Below are positions 1 through 10,429 of a stretch of 64,000 nucleotides of DNA, one piece after another. Under the pieces are notes generated by a model. The model had not been told where the DNA came from. It worked only from the letters and a program-made list of their open reading frames with translations, and did not search any database. Made by a program: the position numbers and the translations under genes. Every line of letters begins with the position of its first letter. Within the stretch, counting starts at the first letter, position 1. Source of the stretch: Megamerina dolium (lineage: Eukaryota; Arthropoda; Insecta; Diptera; Megamerinidae); the NCBI GenBank assembly GCA_963854835.1, contig OY978525.1, forward strand, positions 58,163,855 to 58,227,854, given 5' to 3'.

Positions 1-600
1 TTACTAAAGAGTACTGTTTCCGACTTACTAGCATTTACAGAGAAACCTTGTTCCGTGCACCATCCTTCATCAATTTTGAGTGCACCTCTCATGGTATCAT
101 AAATAGTGTCCAGGAACTTACCGCTCACCGTTTGCATATCCGACGGTGTGTATGCCTTTTGAGTCCAGAAGCTGAAGTAGGGAATCGACCGTGATGTTCC
201 AAAGGATGGGCGATAATACTCCACCCTGTGGACACCCTTTGACTACCCTACCTCTGAGTCTGTAACTCCCATTTTGAAAGTTTATTGCCCTTTTCCTCAG
301 CATGGTGTCCACCCACCTTATAATGGTTGGGCTGACTTCACGAGTAGCAAGGGCCATCCTTAGCTTATCGAAACCAATCTTATCGAAGGCACCTTCTATA
401 TCCATAAAAGTAGACATAGAGTTCCCTCTCCGCCAGTACTCCTTCCATACATTTAAGCAGAAAGGAGGTCAAGCTAACCGACCGGAAAGATTTAGCCTCT
501 GAGTAGTCCCTTTTTCCCGGCTTTGGAAGAAAGACTACCTTAGTCTCTCTCCATTGAGTCGGGATAGTGTCGACTAAGTAGCGGCTAAATAGCCCAGTTT
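1..600 (-). pseudogene. LOA-type LINE reverse transcriptase fragment
   Basis: Reverse transcriptase remnant of a non-LTR retrotransposon. Reading leftwards it shows VVFLPKPGKRDYSEAK (RT motif 1 region), then MSTFMDIEGAFDKI (motif A region with the catalytic Asp), then KGCPQGGVLSPILWN (motif B). It runs off the window edge at SKSETVLF. Where the catalytic YADD is expected it reads YANGER and stops, so it is inactive. The stretch between the first two blocks is missing: VLAERE joins directly to the STFMDIEG region in another frame. It closely matches the LOA copy at 52254-53461 and lies on the opposite strand. Assignment to the LOA clade rests on that copy, which has an RNase H domain. Confidence 0.85.
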
Positions 601-2390
601 TGTATTCGCGTCTTGTCTTCCGCTTGTCTTTCAAAACCTCTAGACAGGTTTAGTGGGTCAGTTGTGGTCGATTTCCGTAATAGTACGTATTAAGGTGGAG
701 TTCTCGCATTTTGATTGAAATATCTTCTCAACGATTCAATTTGATTGTCGTGAAGTGTCTGTGATTCTATCTGACATCTTCCTCCTTGTTTTCACGGCAA
801 AACCATTTTTCGCAGCAAGACTTTGGGTGGTGAAAGTTATATTTTGTAAGAGTTGTTCTTATAGTGCGTTGCAATGACTGAATGTCAGTTTTCGTCCACT
901 GTAAAACTGAAATTGAACAGCGGTATTACAAAAATATTGATTGTTATTATTATTTAAACAACAATACAGATTGCAGTGTAGATTGCAGAAATGGCAATTT
1001 CTCTTATAGATACCTCGGTGTTTTGCAAGTGATAAGCGATGATGATAAATTATATTACGGATTTTCAAAAAGTCAGTCAATCCGACTCCTAAAATAGCGA
1101 TAGCGAAATATGATCATAGAAATGCATAATAAATAATAAATTTATTCCCAAGGAAAATTAGAAAAACCAAGAAAATTGAATCGAAAATAATCAAACCTAA
1201 AATATCGCTTCAACGTCTAAAAATTTCTGAGCAAATTTGACGAATTCAGAATGGACGTAGAACATAGTACGTTGCACCGATATTTAATTTGAGTTTGGAT
1301 TTTGGGCTCACTTTTCTACCTACCTCGCTAGCACAATTTCTCATGGGCAGGCCAATGTGAACAGGCACATAGGCACCGTTTACAATTACAGCAAGGAATT
1401 GATCAACAATGAACGAATTATTAAAGATGACGATACGAATCTCGCATTGCCAGTGCATGACTATTTGAAAACATAAAATATAAAAAATATAAAAGCGTTT
1501 TTGAAAAATCTGCAAATTATTACTACAATTCCATGCGCTATTGTGAATGAGAATACGATGTAATCGCAGCGAGTGTTCTTGACTTCGAATTCTCGCTTCG
1601 TCATAGCATTTTGTGTGAATCACCTTTTGTTATTGAAAAAAAATGGATAAAAGTGAATTTCGTGTTTTGATAAAGCATTGCTGTTTGATGAAAAAAAAAA
1701 TACAGTGGAAACTAAACAATGGATAAACATTATCGGGCAGGCAACTATGGCAACTAAGGCAACTATGTTGAATAATAAAATCGAGTTTTGTCAAAATGAA
1801 TGGCCTGTTACATAAAAAGTTTGAATGCATCAAGCACACAAAATGTGTACTTCGTGAAACACATAAAAAGTATGCCCCTAGCATGAAGAGTATATGTTTA
1901 TTCACAAGTCAAAAGTCAGAGCAGAGTTTAAGAGAAAACAAAAGTTAATAATGTGAAAATGGAAACAGAAGAAGAATGAATTCAAATAATTTCAATTTTG
2001 CCGCTGCGCAACTAACACACCCAGCTGTTTAGAAACGTCAATGCTTGAAAAAATTAAAAGTTGAGCAACTTTTGGCAAGCATCAAGCATCGAGACATGAT
2101 GCGTACTTTTTATGTGGGTACTTTCATAAGGTTGCGTATATTTTTAATATGTTTAATTAATTAAATTATAAGAATTTGTTCTATTTGAAATTTATATATA
2201 AAATAAAAATAAAATTAGCTCTGTTTATGAATCTTAGCATCAAAGAATACTATAGAATGGAAACAGACTCTCCCGCTCAGTAAATTTTGATTTTTTTATG
2301 TATTCTCTCCTGAGCCCACCACTTTAATTTTTGGTAATTTTTGGCTTCTCGTCAGCGTTGCCTTTTCACATACCTTTTCAACTTCAAATT
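601..2390. other. AT-rich stretch without a recognisable gene
   Basis: Short open frames occur on both strands but none shows a domain I recognise. The minus-strand frame at about 1246-1623 has a weak resemblance to a PIF/Harbinger transposase around residues RIVIFNNSF, which is too little to call. Confidence 0.6.
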
Positions 2391-2392
2391 GT

Positions 2393-2437
2393 TTTAGTGC
2401 TACTTTTCATACATTTCTAATGAAAAGTAGCACTAAA
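2393..2437. repeat. Perfect 18-bp inverted repeat (hairpin 1)
   Basis: Arms 2393-2410 and 2420-2437 are perfectly complementary (tttagtgctacttttcat and its reverse complement) with a 9-nt loop. The pairing continues imperfectly outside the arms. No gene or terminator context explains it. Confidence 0.9.
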
Positions 2438-2624
2438 CCACAATTAATTTTTGCGCAATAATAAAATAAAATGCCAAATAAATACAAACTAGCTACAACT
2501 TTTACTGTTTTATGCCATATTTCACTAAAATTCTCTAATTATATAAAACTACAGAATGTGTAGTATTACGAACCTATTTTTACATCTATTTATTTATCTA
2601 GCCATGCTGCAGTGATGCTGCGTG

Positions 2625-2650
2625 ATTTGTATTTGTATTCAAATACAAAT
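2625..2650. repeat. 11-bp inverted repeat (hairpin 2)
   Basis: Arms 2625-2635 and 2640-2650 (atttgtatttg and caaatacaaat) are perfectly complementary around a 4-nt loop. It is the second of three hairpins in a 500-bp stretch. Confidence 0.85.
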
Positions 2651-2857
2651 AAATACATAAGTTTGAAGAAAATGCTTTAATGTCTTTTTTTTTTGTATTA
2701 GAATGCCACAGATTACCATCAAAGGGACTGAGCTGTACATGGAATTTGGAATCGACATACAGGAGCGCCACTTCATAATGCCATCATACTAACACCGTGT
2801 GCGGTACTATTGTTTTCATTCTGAAAACTTAGCAAATTTGAACTATTTGAACCCACT

Positions 2858-2894
2858 ATTGATGCATGGTACACATGTGTTACCATGCATCAAT
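2858..2894. repeat. Near-perfect 37-nt palindrome (hairpin 3)
   Basis: Arms 2858-2871 and 2881-2894 (attgatgcatggta and its complement) flank a CACATGTG core that is itself palindromic. It is the third hairpin in this stretch, about 230 bp from its neighbour. Confidence 0.9.
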
Positions 2895-4560
2895 TCCTCG
2901 TTACTTCGCAAATTTTACCATATACACATATAGTTATATAGGTATATAGGTTTTAACGCGTGCCTTTTTGTTTCCCAGCTAGGGTATTACTGAGTCAGCC
3001 AGGGTCAATAAGACGGCAGCGTGAAAGCTTTTGTTGTAGGAGGAGGACCAAATTCCTCACGATTGCCTATTGGTAATCAATTCACCGACACTAGAAAAGT
3101 GTTTGGCTCGATAATGATGGAACTACTACTACTTTGTTTTATATTCTTATTTGTTTTATTTTTCTTTGTTTTTATTTTTCTTTCATTCTTTTTACAATTT
3201 TCAATAATATAATTTCGATCTCTTACTCTATGCCTTAATAGAATACCTTACCTTACTTATATAATAAGGTTTGGTCACCGGTTCGCACCTAACGAATCAG
3301 TCGTTTGGTAAATCTCGTTTCAAGCGACTGATAGTTGTATACGGTAGTCTGACACAGGGGTCTTCTGTATCCAGCACTCCGGCATCACACCTAGAAGAGG
3401 GAGACCTTTTATAGCAAATAAATAAGAACACCCAACGGGGTGGCGGATGGTTGCTCCTGGTGTATGCGGTTGGTCAAAATGACCCCGGGCAGAGCTCGCA
3501 GGCGACTACTTTAAGCGAGCGGTTGAATACTGACAGCCTCGCTTAAAGCAAGCACTACTTATAGCCGCCGAGCGAATTAATGCCAGCGCGTCTGTAAGAG
3601 CACTCGTTAGGGTAGTAAGCTACTTGAACGGGCCGATTCAAAAATTTAGCAAGATCGTATCAATTAGTAGGTCGGGTTACGACTTACTCGATCAAGCGTT
3701 GATTGGTTTTTCATGCTTTATGTTGGCAAGTCAACACCTTTAGTCCATTTCTATGTATAAAGCATTTAAGAATTATATAGTATAAAATTGCTATGATGCT
3801 ATATTTTACGTTCAGTGAAAAATTCATTTGATTGTTTCTTCTTTCTCTGTCGTCATAGCTACTGACTGCACAAGTATGTGTATGTTTGTATACACCTACT
3901 GATATTATAGTGTGACGACAATAAGGTGAAGAAGAAGAATCCAACAAATTTTTCTATGATACACATATTTGGTATGGTTTCTATATTGTTGGTACGTTGA
4001 ATTTTTAATGATTTATGGAATGTACGTAGGTAGGTATGTAAAAAGCTTGTAACAGTCTCAGTTTTAATCTGTTACAAGGTATAGACATGCTCAGATAAAA
4101 CATGAAGATAATATTAAAAACAAAGTGAAAATAAGAGTGAATTCCTAAGTAATAATTGTGGACGTTCACTACAAATTATTGGAAATTAAAGTAAGCACAG
4201 ACAATTTATTATTTTTTTAATGGTTAGCAGCCTGGCGCTCTGAAACAGATGGGGTTTAGTGCCCTCATATGCCCTAGGTGGACGAAGATTGTCCAACCCG
4301 GCATTCATTCGTGGGCCTTGCCAGTAATATTTCCTCCTTTCTAGGGAAAATGGAGGAAGTTGTATGACTCTTGACGGGCTGTTGTGAAGAAAGTGCCCTG
4401 AGTCAGTCGCGTGCAATCTGATTGCGAATGAACCAAAAAGATCGCACGTTCTTTCATTAACCAGATCCAATAAACCAAATTCAATTCATTACAGAAATTA
4501 AACAAAGACACCGATGGTAATACTGTGAATGCTTGTAAGACTCACACGTAGTAAAAAAAT
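2895..4560. other. Unassigned DNA with a GC-richer island
   Basis: No gene recognised. About 3270-3700 is clearly richer in G and C than its surroundings and begins abruptly after an A/T-rich run, as the 5' untranslated regions of LINEs elsewhere in this window do. It could be an old LINE leader. About 4210-4470 is a second, smaller GC-richer patch. No repeat ends or domains were found. Confidence 0.5.
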
Positions 4561-4565
4561 AAAAA

Positions 4566-5060
4566 GTGCGAAACTGTAAGAGTACGTGGAAGAAGGTAGC
4601 AAAACAAACAAGATATAACAAAACAATAATAAACAAAAATAACAATGATAACATCTGTTGGGCATTAAAGCCGAGCCAAACAACATATGCGCTTTTCTCC
4701 AATATGAAAGACAATATTAACAAAAAACAACAGAAAATTTTTGTTTACAGAAGTAATGGAAAAGACGGTGAACATTGCGATTAAATATATATCGGAACAA
4801 CGAAGAGAGAATTGCGAACGAGGTTATCGGAGCACGATTTGCACATAAAAAATAAAAAACAACAACGGCGCTCGCACAGCACATACAAAATACCAACCAC
4901 ACAGTTGATTTTGATAACGTGAGAATTCTAGACAGAGAAAGAAGACAAAACAAGCGTTATACATTGGAGACCTTAAGAATACAGGAGAATGTAAAAATAG
5001 CTATGAATACCAAAGAGGACAAAGACAATATGCATTCTGTATATTTCTTTGCCATCACGT
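4566..5060 (+). pseudogene. Penelope-like element, C-terminal GIY-YIG endonuclease remnant
   Basis: The 3' part of a Penelope-like retroelement open frame. The first segment contains KPSQTTYALFSNMKDNINK, matching the RT-endonuclease linker of the family, and stops at 4784. The same frame then reads IYIGTTKRELRTRLSEH, the YIG-type start of the endonuclease. A frame change leads to LAQHIQ and then FDNVRILDRERRQNKR, the middle and end of the domain. No RT core was found upstream, so the copy is 5'-truncated, and it carries at least one stop and one frameshift. Order and residues fit the family well. The lineage within Penelope-like elements is not resolved. Confidence 0.8.
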
Positions 5061-5241
5061 GGTTCATATGTTTTTGTTTCTTTTTTTTGTTTATATGTTT
5101 TTGACGGATTTTGGTGTTTTTATGAACATGCATGTGCTTATGTTTGTTATGATGAACGACCTTTCTTGGTGTAAAAAGTGTAGTTATGTTACGATATGAC
5201 ATTTCTCTATAAGTTATTATTATTTTGATTATAGATCAAAA

Positions 5242-5284
5242 TACCGCTGAAGATGCTGGCAAATAACCAACGAAATGTCGGGTA
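5242..5284 (+). ncRNA. Candidate hammerhead-ribozyme motif of the Penelope-like element
   Basis: About 180 bases downstream of the endonuclease remnant the sequence has the ordered hammerhead core: CTGAAGA (5247-5253), a short imperfect stem II (GCTGG/CCAAC around a CAAATAA loop), GAAA (5272-5275), then TGTC (5276-5279). TACC (5242-5245) can pair with GGTA (5281-5284) to form stem I. Penelope-like elements are known to carry minimal type I hammerheads. Stem II has one mismatch and an extra U, so self-cleavage is uncertain. The call depends on the context as much as on the fold. Confidence 0.45.
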
Positions 5285-5289
5285 AAAGA

Positions 5290-5589
5290 TGAAATTAATA
5301 TAACTTTTATTTGCATCTAAACATCAATTGACTATATAGCCTGATAGTAACATTTCGTTGCAATATATTAAATCACACTGTATTTTGGTCACTCTTATTT
5401 CCAAGATGTAACTCTTTGGGTAAGTCAAACACATATTTATCCTTTGTCTGATGGACGCCTTCACACAATCTGTGGAAGATTTGACCAATTCGGTTATAGG
5501 GTTGATGGGTAGGGACGGCAACGATTAATCAATTGATAAGGGTTTAGGTTTCATAAGAAAGAACTGGTAACTCGAAAAGAAGTTTCATT
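5290..5589. other. No feature recognised
   Basis: AT-rich spacer between the Penelope-like remnant and the BEL gag remnant. It probably contains the 3' end of the former, but no target duplication could be located. Confidence 0.5.
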
Positions 5590-6110
5590 TAAGTACTTAC
5601 TAAAATTCGTTGATTATTGTATATCTGTCCCAAGTTTTTCCAAGCTAACTCAAAACCATCATTGGTCAATGGACATTTTTGAACAATTTCTTGAGCTTCT
5701 TTGCTCGTTTTTTGAATCAAGTAAAATAATTTTTCGACGTTTCTCAAACGTGAGTTATTCATATAAATACCTGAAAATAAATCTTGGCCTTGAGATGGTA
5801 GCGATATATCATTAAATACAGATAATAATGTAGGCGTTGAAGGTTGTGTATTTTAAAATGTTGCAAAATCTGCTTTACGCATTCTTTCATTTTTGGTGAA
5901 AATGCGACATATGTATGTAAAGTACTACTGTACTTCGACTCGAAAACAGTAATATTGTCAGTTTTCTTTTCTTTCTCCAATAGAAGAAGGCACTTTTCGT
6001 ATCTTGCCTTAACTTTGGTCCAAAGCTCTTTAAGCTCTTCACTTTGGACTTGTAAAGTGTTTAGTGTGATCAGCGGATTGAATTTCGGACAAATTCTGCT
6101 TAAATTTAAC
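5590..6110 (-). pseudogene. BEL/Pao gag remnant
   Basis: Read on the minus strand through frameshifts. Start: EELKELWTKVKARYEKC, the N-terminal helical gag region. Then KYSSTLHTYVAFSPKM. Then LPSQGQDLFSGIYMNN and RLRNVEKLFYLIQK, the part of BEL/Pao gag usually covered by DUF1759. End: CPLTNDGFELAWKNL. Neither the protease nor the pol follows, so only the gag N-terminal half survives. It is on the opposite strand to the gag at 8118-9111 and is a different family by sequence. Structural capsid protein of a retrotransposon particle; inactive here. Confidence 0.75.
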
Positions 6111-6324
6111 TAGCCCTTATAAAATCTTCCAAAAGAGTCATTATTGAAATTTAAAATTAAGATTTGAAAAATAAGAAATAATAATAGTAATTGTTATTAT
6201 TGTATATTATTCAGAAAATTTTTTATTTATTTGGAAATAGTTTATATGTAAATGGAATCTGTACAGTTTTGGAAGAATCGTAGTTGCAAGGGAGTACATC
6301 ATGCTCATACCAATCACAATTATA

Positions 6325-7601
6325 AAGGGTTATCCATTTCGTGGTTTCAAAAGTATAGGGCTAGAATTTGACATCTGTCAAACTGAGTTGTTAAAACAAT
6401 TTCTTTCTGACATTTGCGAAAATGGATCGCTTAACTATCGCACAACGCATTAAAATTGTAAAAACCTACTACAAAAATGGTGATTCTGCCACAGCCACAT
6501 ATCGTGCTTTAAGAGGAGATTATGGTTTACATAATCGTCCAACTACGCAAGCAATTGGCAAAATTGTGAAGAAATATGAAGAGACTGGATCGGTTACAGA
6601 TATTGTAAGGCCTGTGCATCATCGTTTCGCTCGTACCACCGAAAATATCGTTGCTGTAAGTGAAAGTGTGTCCGAAGACCCGAATGTGTCGATTCCTCGT
6701 CGTTCTCAGGAATTAGGACTGTCTTACACACATTATGGCGTATTTTGCATTTGGATCTACACCTACATCCATATAAAATCCAGCTCACACAACAACTGAA
6801 GCCAGCTGACCATTCACAACGTCGTAGATACGTCGAATGGGTGCTTGAACAACAGGCGGTGGACGGCGATTTTTCGAACAAAATTTTCTTCAGCGACGAA
6901 GCACATTTCTCACTCGGTGGGTATGTTAACAAACAAAATTGTCGTATTTGGGGTTCTGAGAATCCTCAAGTAATTGAAGAGAGCCCACTACATCCACAAA
7001 AAGTCACTGCTTGGTGCGCTCTTTGGTCCGGAGGTGTGATTCGATCTTACTTCTTCGAAAACGACGATGGAACGACTGTCACCGTCAATTCGGAGCGTTA
7101 TGGTCATATGATAACCGACATTTTTTTGCCTGCTATTGAAGAATTCGACTTAGAGAATATGTTGTTTCAACAAGACGGTGCCACATGCCACGCAACTCGA
7201 GCGAATATGGCTTTATTGCAAGAGAAATTTTCTGGCCGCGTAATTTCTCGTCGTGGCGATATCAAGTGGCCACCAAGATCATGCGATTTGACACCGCTTG
7301 ACTTTTTTTGTGGGGCTACGCGAAAGACCGTGTTTATGCAGATAAATCTTTAACTCTTGAGCACCTAAAAACCAACATTTGTCACGTTATGGCTGAGATA
7401 CCGCCCAATATGTGTCAAAAAGTGGTCGAAAATTACCTCAAAAGAATCGATGCTTGCAACAATTCGCGTGGTGGTCATTTAAATGATGTAGTATTTCACA
7501 CATAATGTCAACGTTGAAACTTTATAATAAAAAAGAAATATCATAATAAAAAATATTTTATATGTGTTTTATTTACATTTACTTTTGAATGGATAACCCT
7601 T
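6325..7601 (+). mobile_element. DD41D (rosa-like) Tc1/mariner element, copy A
   Basis: DNA transposon about 1.28 kb long. The terminal inverted repeats begin AAGGGTTATCCATTT; the right end reads the complement at 7585-7601. The left end is preceded by TA. The right flank has TA overlapping the last base, so the terminus may have lost one base. A second copy lies at 18950-20257 on the other strand. The transposase has 41 residues between the second and third catalytic Asp, the spacing of the DD41D group described from Ceratitis rosa. Confidence 0.9.
6422..7505 (+). pseudogene. DD41D transposase, copy A, two frame breaks
   Basis: Cut-and-paste transposase that acts in the nucleus on the element ends. 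Start MDRLTIAQRIKIVKTYY, a helix-turn-helix region to about residue 115, then a frame change at an AC-rich run near 6727-6734 (the old frame reads on to a stop at 6799). The catalytic domain follows in the second frame: IFFSDEAHFSLGGY (first Asp), FQQDGATCHATR (second Asp), RSCDLTPLDFF (third Asp). A 7-T run at 7303-7309 breaks the frame again; WGYAKDRVYADKSL to the stop at 7505 is in the third frame. The catalytic residues survive but no full protein can be made. Copy B shares the first break. Confidence 0.9.
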
Positions 7602-8117
7602 ATCACAGGCAACCCGAACTTAACTTCATATTTCAGTCCGACTAAGGTATGACTAAAAGGAGTAGTGCTTAAACAGTCTGTCGGCCTTTCATCATCATCG
7701 ACATCAGTGTATTTTGTGCGAGATAAGGAAATATTTGTTGTTAACCAAAATAAACATAATATATGAACTTCAGAATAACGGTAATTCATCATTGCGTTTG
7801 ATTTTTCTGTACGCACAAACATGTGGAGGCCCTGGCGAGATTGAGTTCAATACATATCGTAACAACAAATATCTTCGTTATCTTGCACACTGCATAGTAC
7901 AGTGTCAGAAGTAACAATTAGTCATTATACAAGGACTTTACTGCATGTTCATTAATGCAAGTACTAAAACGAACAATAAATTAACCATTTAGTGAATCAG
8001 GAGAAACAACCGCAACGTTACTGGAACACCATCGATATATCGAAGGACGCAAATAAAGGAATAGGATAAGTGCATATAATTCGTGCGGTACGGAGTCCAA
8101 GTCCAATTGACCACAAG
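7602..8117. other. Probable leader/LTR-side region of the BEL gag
   Basis: No open frame of note. It lies directly upstream of the BEL gag start, so it may hold the 5' LTR and leader of that element. LTR ends could not be defined. Confidence 0.35.
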
Positions 8118-9111
8118 ATGGCTACTGAACCAAAATCCTGTGAAGATCTAGTAAGGGTGCAGCTGAATCGATTAGACGAATTAAAAAGGTTGCTTACTAA
8201 CTTCAAGAAAGATTCTACCTCTCGAAAAACGAAACACTACTTCGCTCAACGTTTAAAAAAACTTGATCAACTATACAATGATTTTATGGAGTCTCACACG
8301 AAAATTATTAGGATACATACCATTGCGATGAAGTTTACTCAAATTTCGATGAAACATATATTGCTGTATATTGTCTGATAAGCGAATGTGAAGAAGATTT
8401 GTATCCTTCAGAGACCCCTCGTGAAACGGCGTCAATGTCTTCTAATCAATCAAATCGGGTTTCTTCTGTTAACAATGCCAAATTTACCGATTCCAACATT
8501 TTCTGGCAAATTTATCGATTGGCCATCATTCTATGATTCATTTTACCGATAGATTCACACCAATCCGGATTTGAGTGACATTCAAAGATTTCACTATTTT
8601 TAAAAATCACTTCCTAGCGATCAGGACATAGATCTTCATCAAATGTCTTTAACAGAAACAAATTATGATACAGTGTGGTAATTACTCGTAAAACGGTACG
8701 ATAATGCACGTATATTGTTCACACATCATATGAACGCTTTATATAACTTACCTAAGCTTCAAAAGGAACGATCTGATGAAATAAAACTCATACTTAATGC
8801 CGCCAATGTCTGCATTAATAAATTCAAACGCGTCAAACTCTCCATAGATGAAAGCAAGCATTGGATCGTACTCCATCTTGTCACAAGACTACCGAAGGAG
8901 ACACATCAAGCTTGGGAGCATCATCTCGGCAACAAAACTGAAATTCCATGATTTTATGACTTGGAAGCATTTCTTTACACTCGCCTACATACCTTGGATG
9001 CCATCGAAAACAGATCGGATTAAGTCGCAGCCTCACATTCAATGTTAAACCGACGTCACAATTCGTCGCTTACCACAAAACGCTCATCACAGTTCACATC
9101 ACACATGAACG
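8118..9111 (+). pseudogene. BEL/Pao gag, N-terminal two thirds
   Basis: Gag of a BEL/Pao retrotransposon, starting MATEPKSCEDLVRVQLNRL. KKLDQLYNDFMESH is the N-terminal helical region. After a frame change comes SGKFIDWPSFYDSF, the family's typical gag motif, then DLSDIQRFHYF, and after another break LFTHHMNALYNLPKLQKE and HWIVLHLVTRLP. The reading ends at AKADD, where the MITE at 9118 starts. No zinc knuckle or protease is seen. The Met at 8118 is preferred because the residues before it do not look like gag. At least three frame disruptions make it inactive. The pol at 10430-13043 may once have followed it in the same orientation. Confidence 0.8.
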
Positions 9112-9117
9112 CTAAAG

Positions 9118-9526
9118 CTGATGACAGAGTGAGCTCTACAGGCGTTGCTATGATATGTCGCTACAACTTGCTATAAAACTCTGCTTGTGTTTACTTATGT
9201 GCTCGCTCAAATGTTGTCAGAGTGAGAGCAGAACTACAAAATAGTTTCAGTGCTTGGCCGCTATAAAGCTAGTAGTGAAATGATTTATAGCAGCGACATA
9301 TTGAAGTGAGAGAGAGTTCAAATAAAAAATTTGATATGGACAATGTGGGTGCATGCGTGCGTTGTTTTTTAAACGGGTTTTCGCATTACTTTTTATTTCT
9401 CTCTCTCAAAAACAACACAATGTAGCACACAATATAGCGCTTACTCTGACACGTCAAAGATTGATATAGCAATAGCGGTTGTAGCTTCAAGCATAGCAAC
9501 GCCTGTAGCGCTCACTCTGTCATCAG
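9118..9526. mobile_element. MITE copy 1 with about 35-bp terminal inverted repeats
   Basis: Starts CTGATGACAGAGTGAGC and ends with its complement (GCTCACTCTGTCATCAG). The TIRs extend through ACAGGCGTTGCTATG. No coding capacity, 409 bp. An almost identical copy with the inside in opposite orientation is at 13062-13465. The superfamily is unknown because no convincing target duplication is visible. Confidence 0.85.
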
Positions 9527-10420
9527 CCTTATTCCTGAAGAAACGAGTGCAAAAGCAACAACAAAATAAATAAATAAATATCAACTTTGCATAAAAAATT
9601 ATAATATTTTCAAATGAATAGAATAATCAACAAAAAAGCGAGAGCGCCACTGAAAATGTCGGATTTTGAGTGAACATTATCAGCTCTCGCTGCACGAATG
9701 AGTAGGACGGCTTTTTAGTCTTGCTTGAAATTCACGGGCGGTCGCTTGTGAAGCTTGTTTAGTTCAATATTCTTTGGTCTGTTAACATGTTGCAGGCGCA
9801 GTGAATCTGTTTACAACTTAACTATGTAGCACTCTCAAATACTCAGTTTTGTGGATATTAAACTATTCAGTAATTATCTCAATTTTCTTCACCGTTTAAG
9901 CCATAATACCTTTTTCAGTGTGCGTTTTTCCTTAATTATACGACAGTACATACAAAGCAATTGTAAAAGATTTCTCTTGGCTACACCATATAATGTCAGG
10001 AACTAGCTCCTTATAGTGTCAAACTGGTTGTTCGTTGTTTTCTTTTCTATTTCCATTATTTCATTTTTTACTTCTTCTTCTTCTTTTCTGTGTGTTTGTT
10101 CTTGTTTTATTTACTTTTTCTCCTAATTCGCTTCACTCCCTAATGGCTGTACCTTGTATTACTTGACAATGAAGACAGATGAACTACTTTCGTTGAAAAC
10201 GGAAGTGCTGCATTTGAATACTCGATCAACACACATAATACTCAAGAATGATAGATATAAAGATTTCGCCCTGTGATGTGATAAACGAAACAGTACGAAT
10301 AGGAGGCCAATAAGAAGTGTAAAAATCACATACAAAAGATAAATAAAACTGCGAACATTTATATAAAATTGTAAAATAATTTATTTATTACTTTAGAAAA
10401 AACAAATGCAAGTTCCGAAT
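9527..10420. other. Non-coding region downstream of BEL pol
   Basis: The first about 38 bases (9527-9564, beginning CCTTATTCCTGAAG) are repeated right after MITE copy 2. The rest should contain the 3' LTR of the BEL element on the minus strand, but I could not place its ends. Confidence 0.45.
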
Positions 10421-10429
10421 TGAGTACGC

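Noticed and set aside
1246..1623. Minus-strand frame with a faint PIF/Harbinger look (RIVIFNNSF)
   Set aside because: Only one short block fits. The expected Asp and GDSGY-type motifs are not readable, so it was not called.
3021..3212. Short plus-strand frame ending in a hydrophobic Phe/Leu run
   Set aside because: The hydrophobic tail is translation of a T-rich run, not a believable membrane segment.
4186..4470. 94-codon minus-strand open frame
   Set aside because: No domain, unusual composition, and no neighbouring element on that strand. Probably non-coding.
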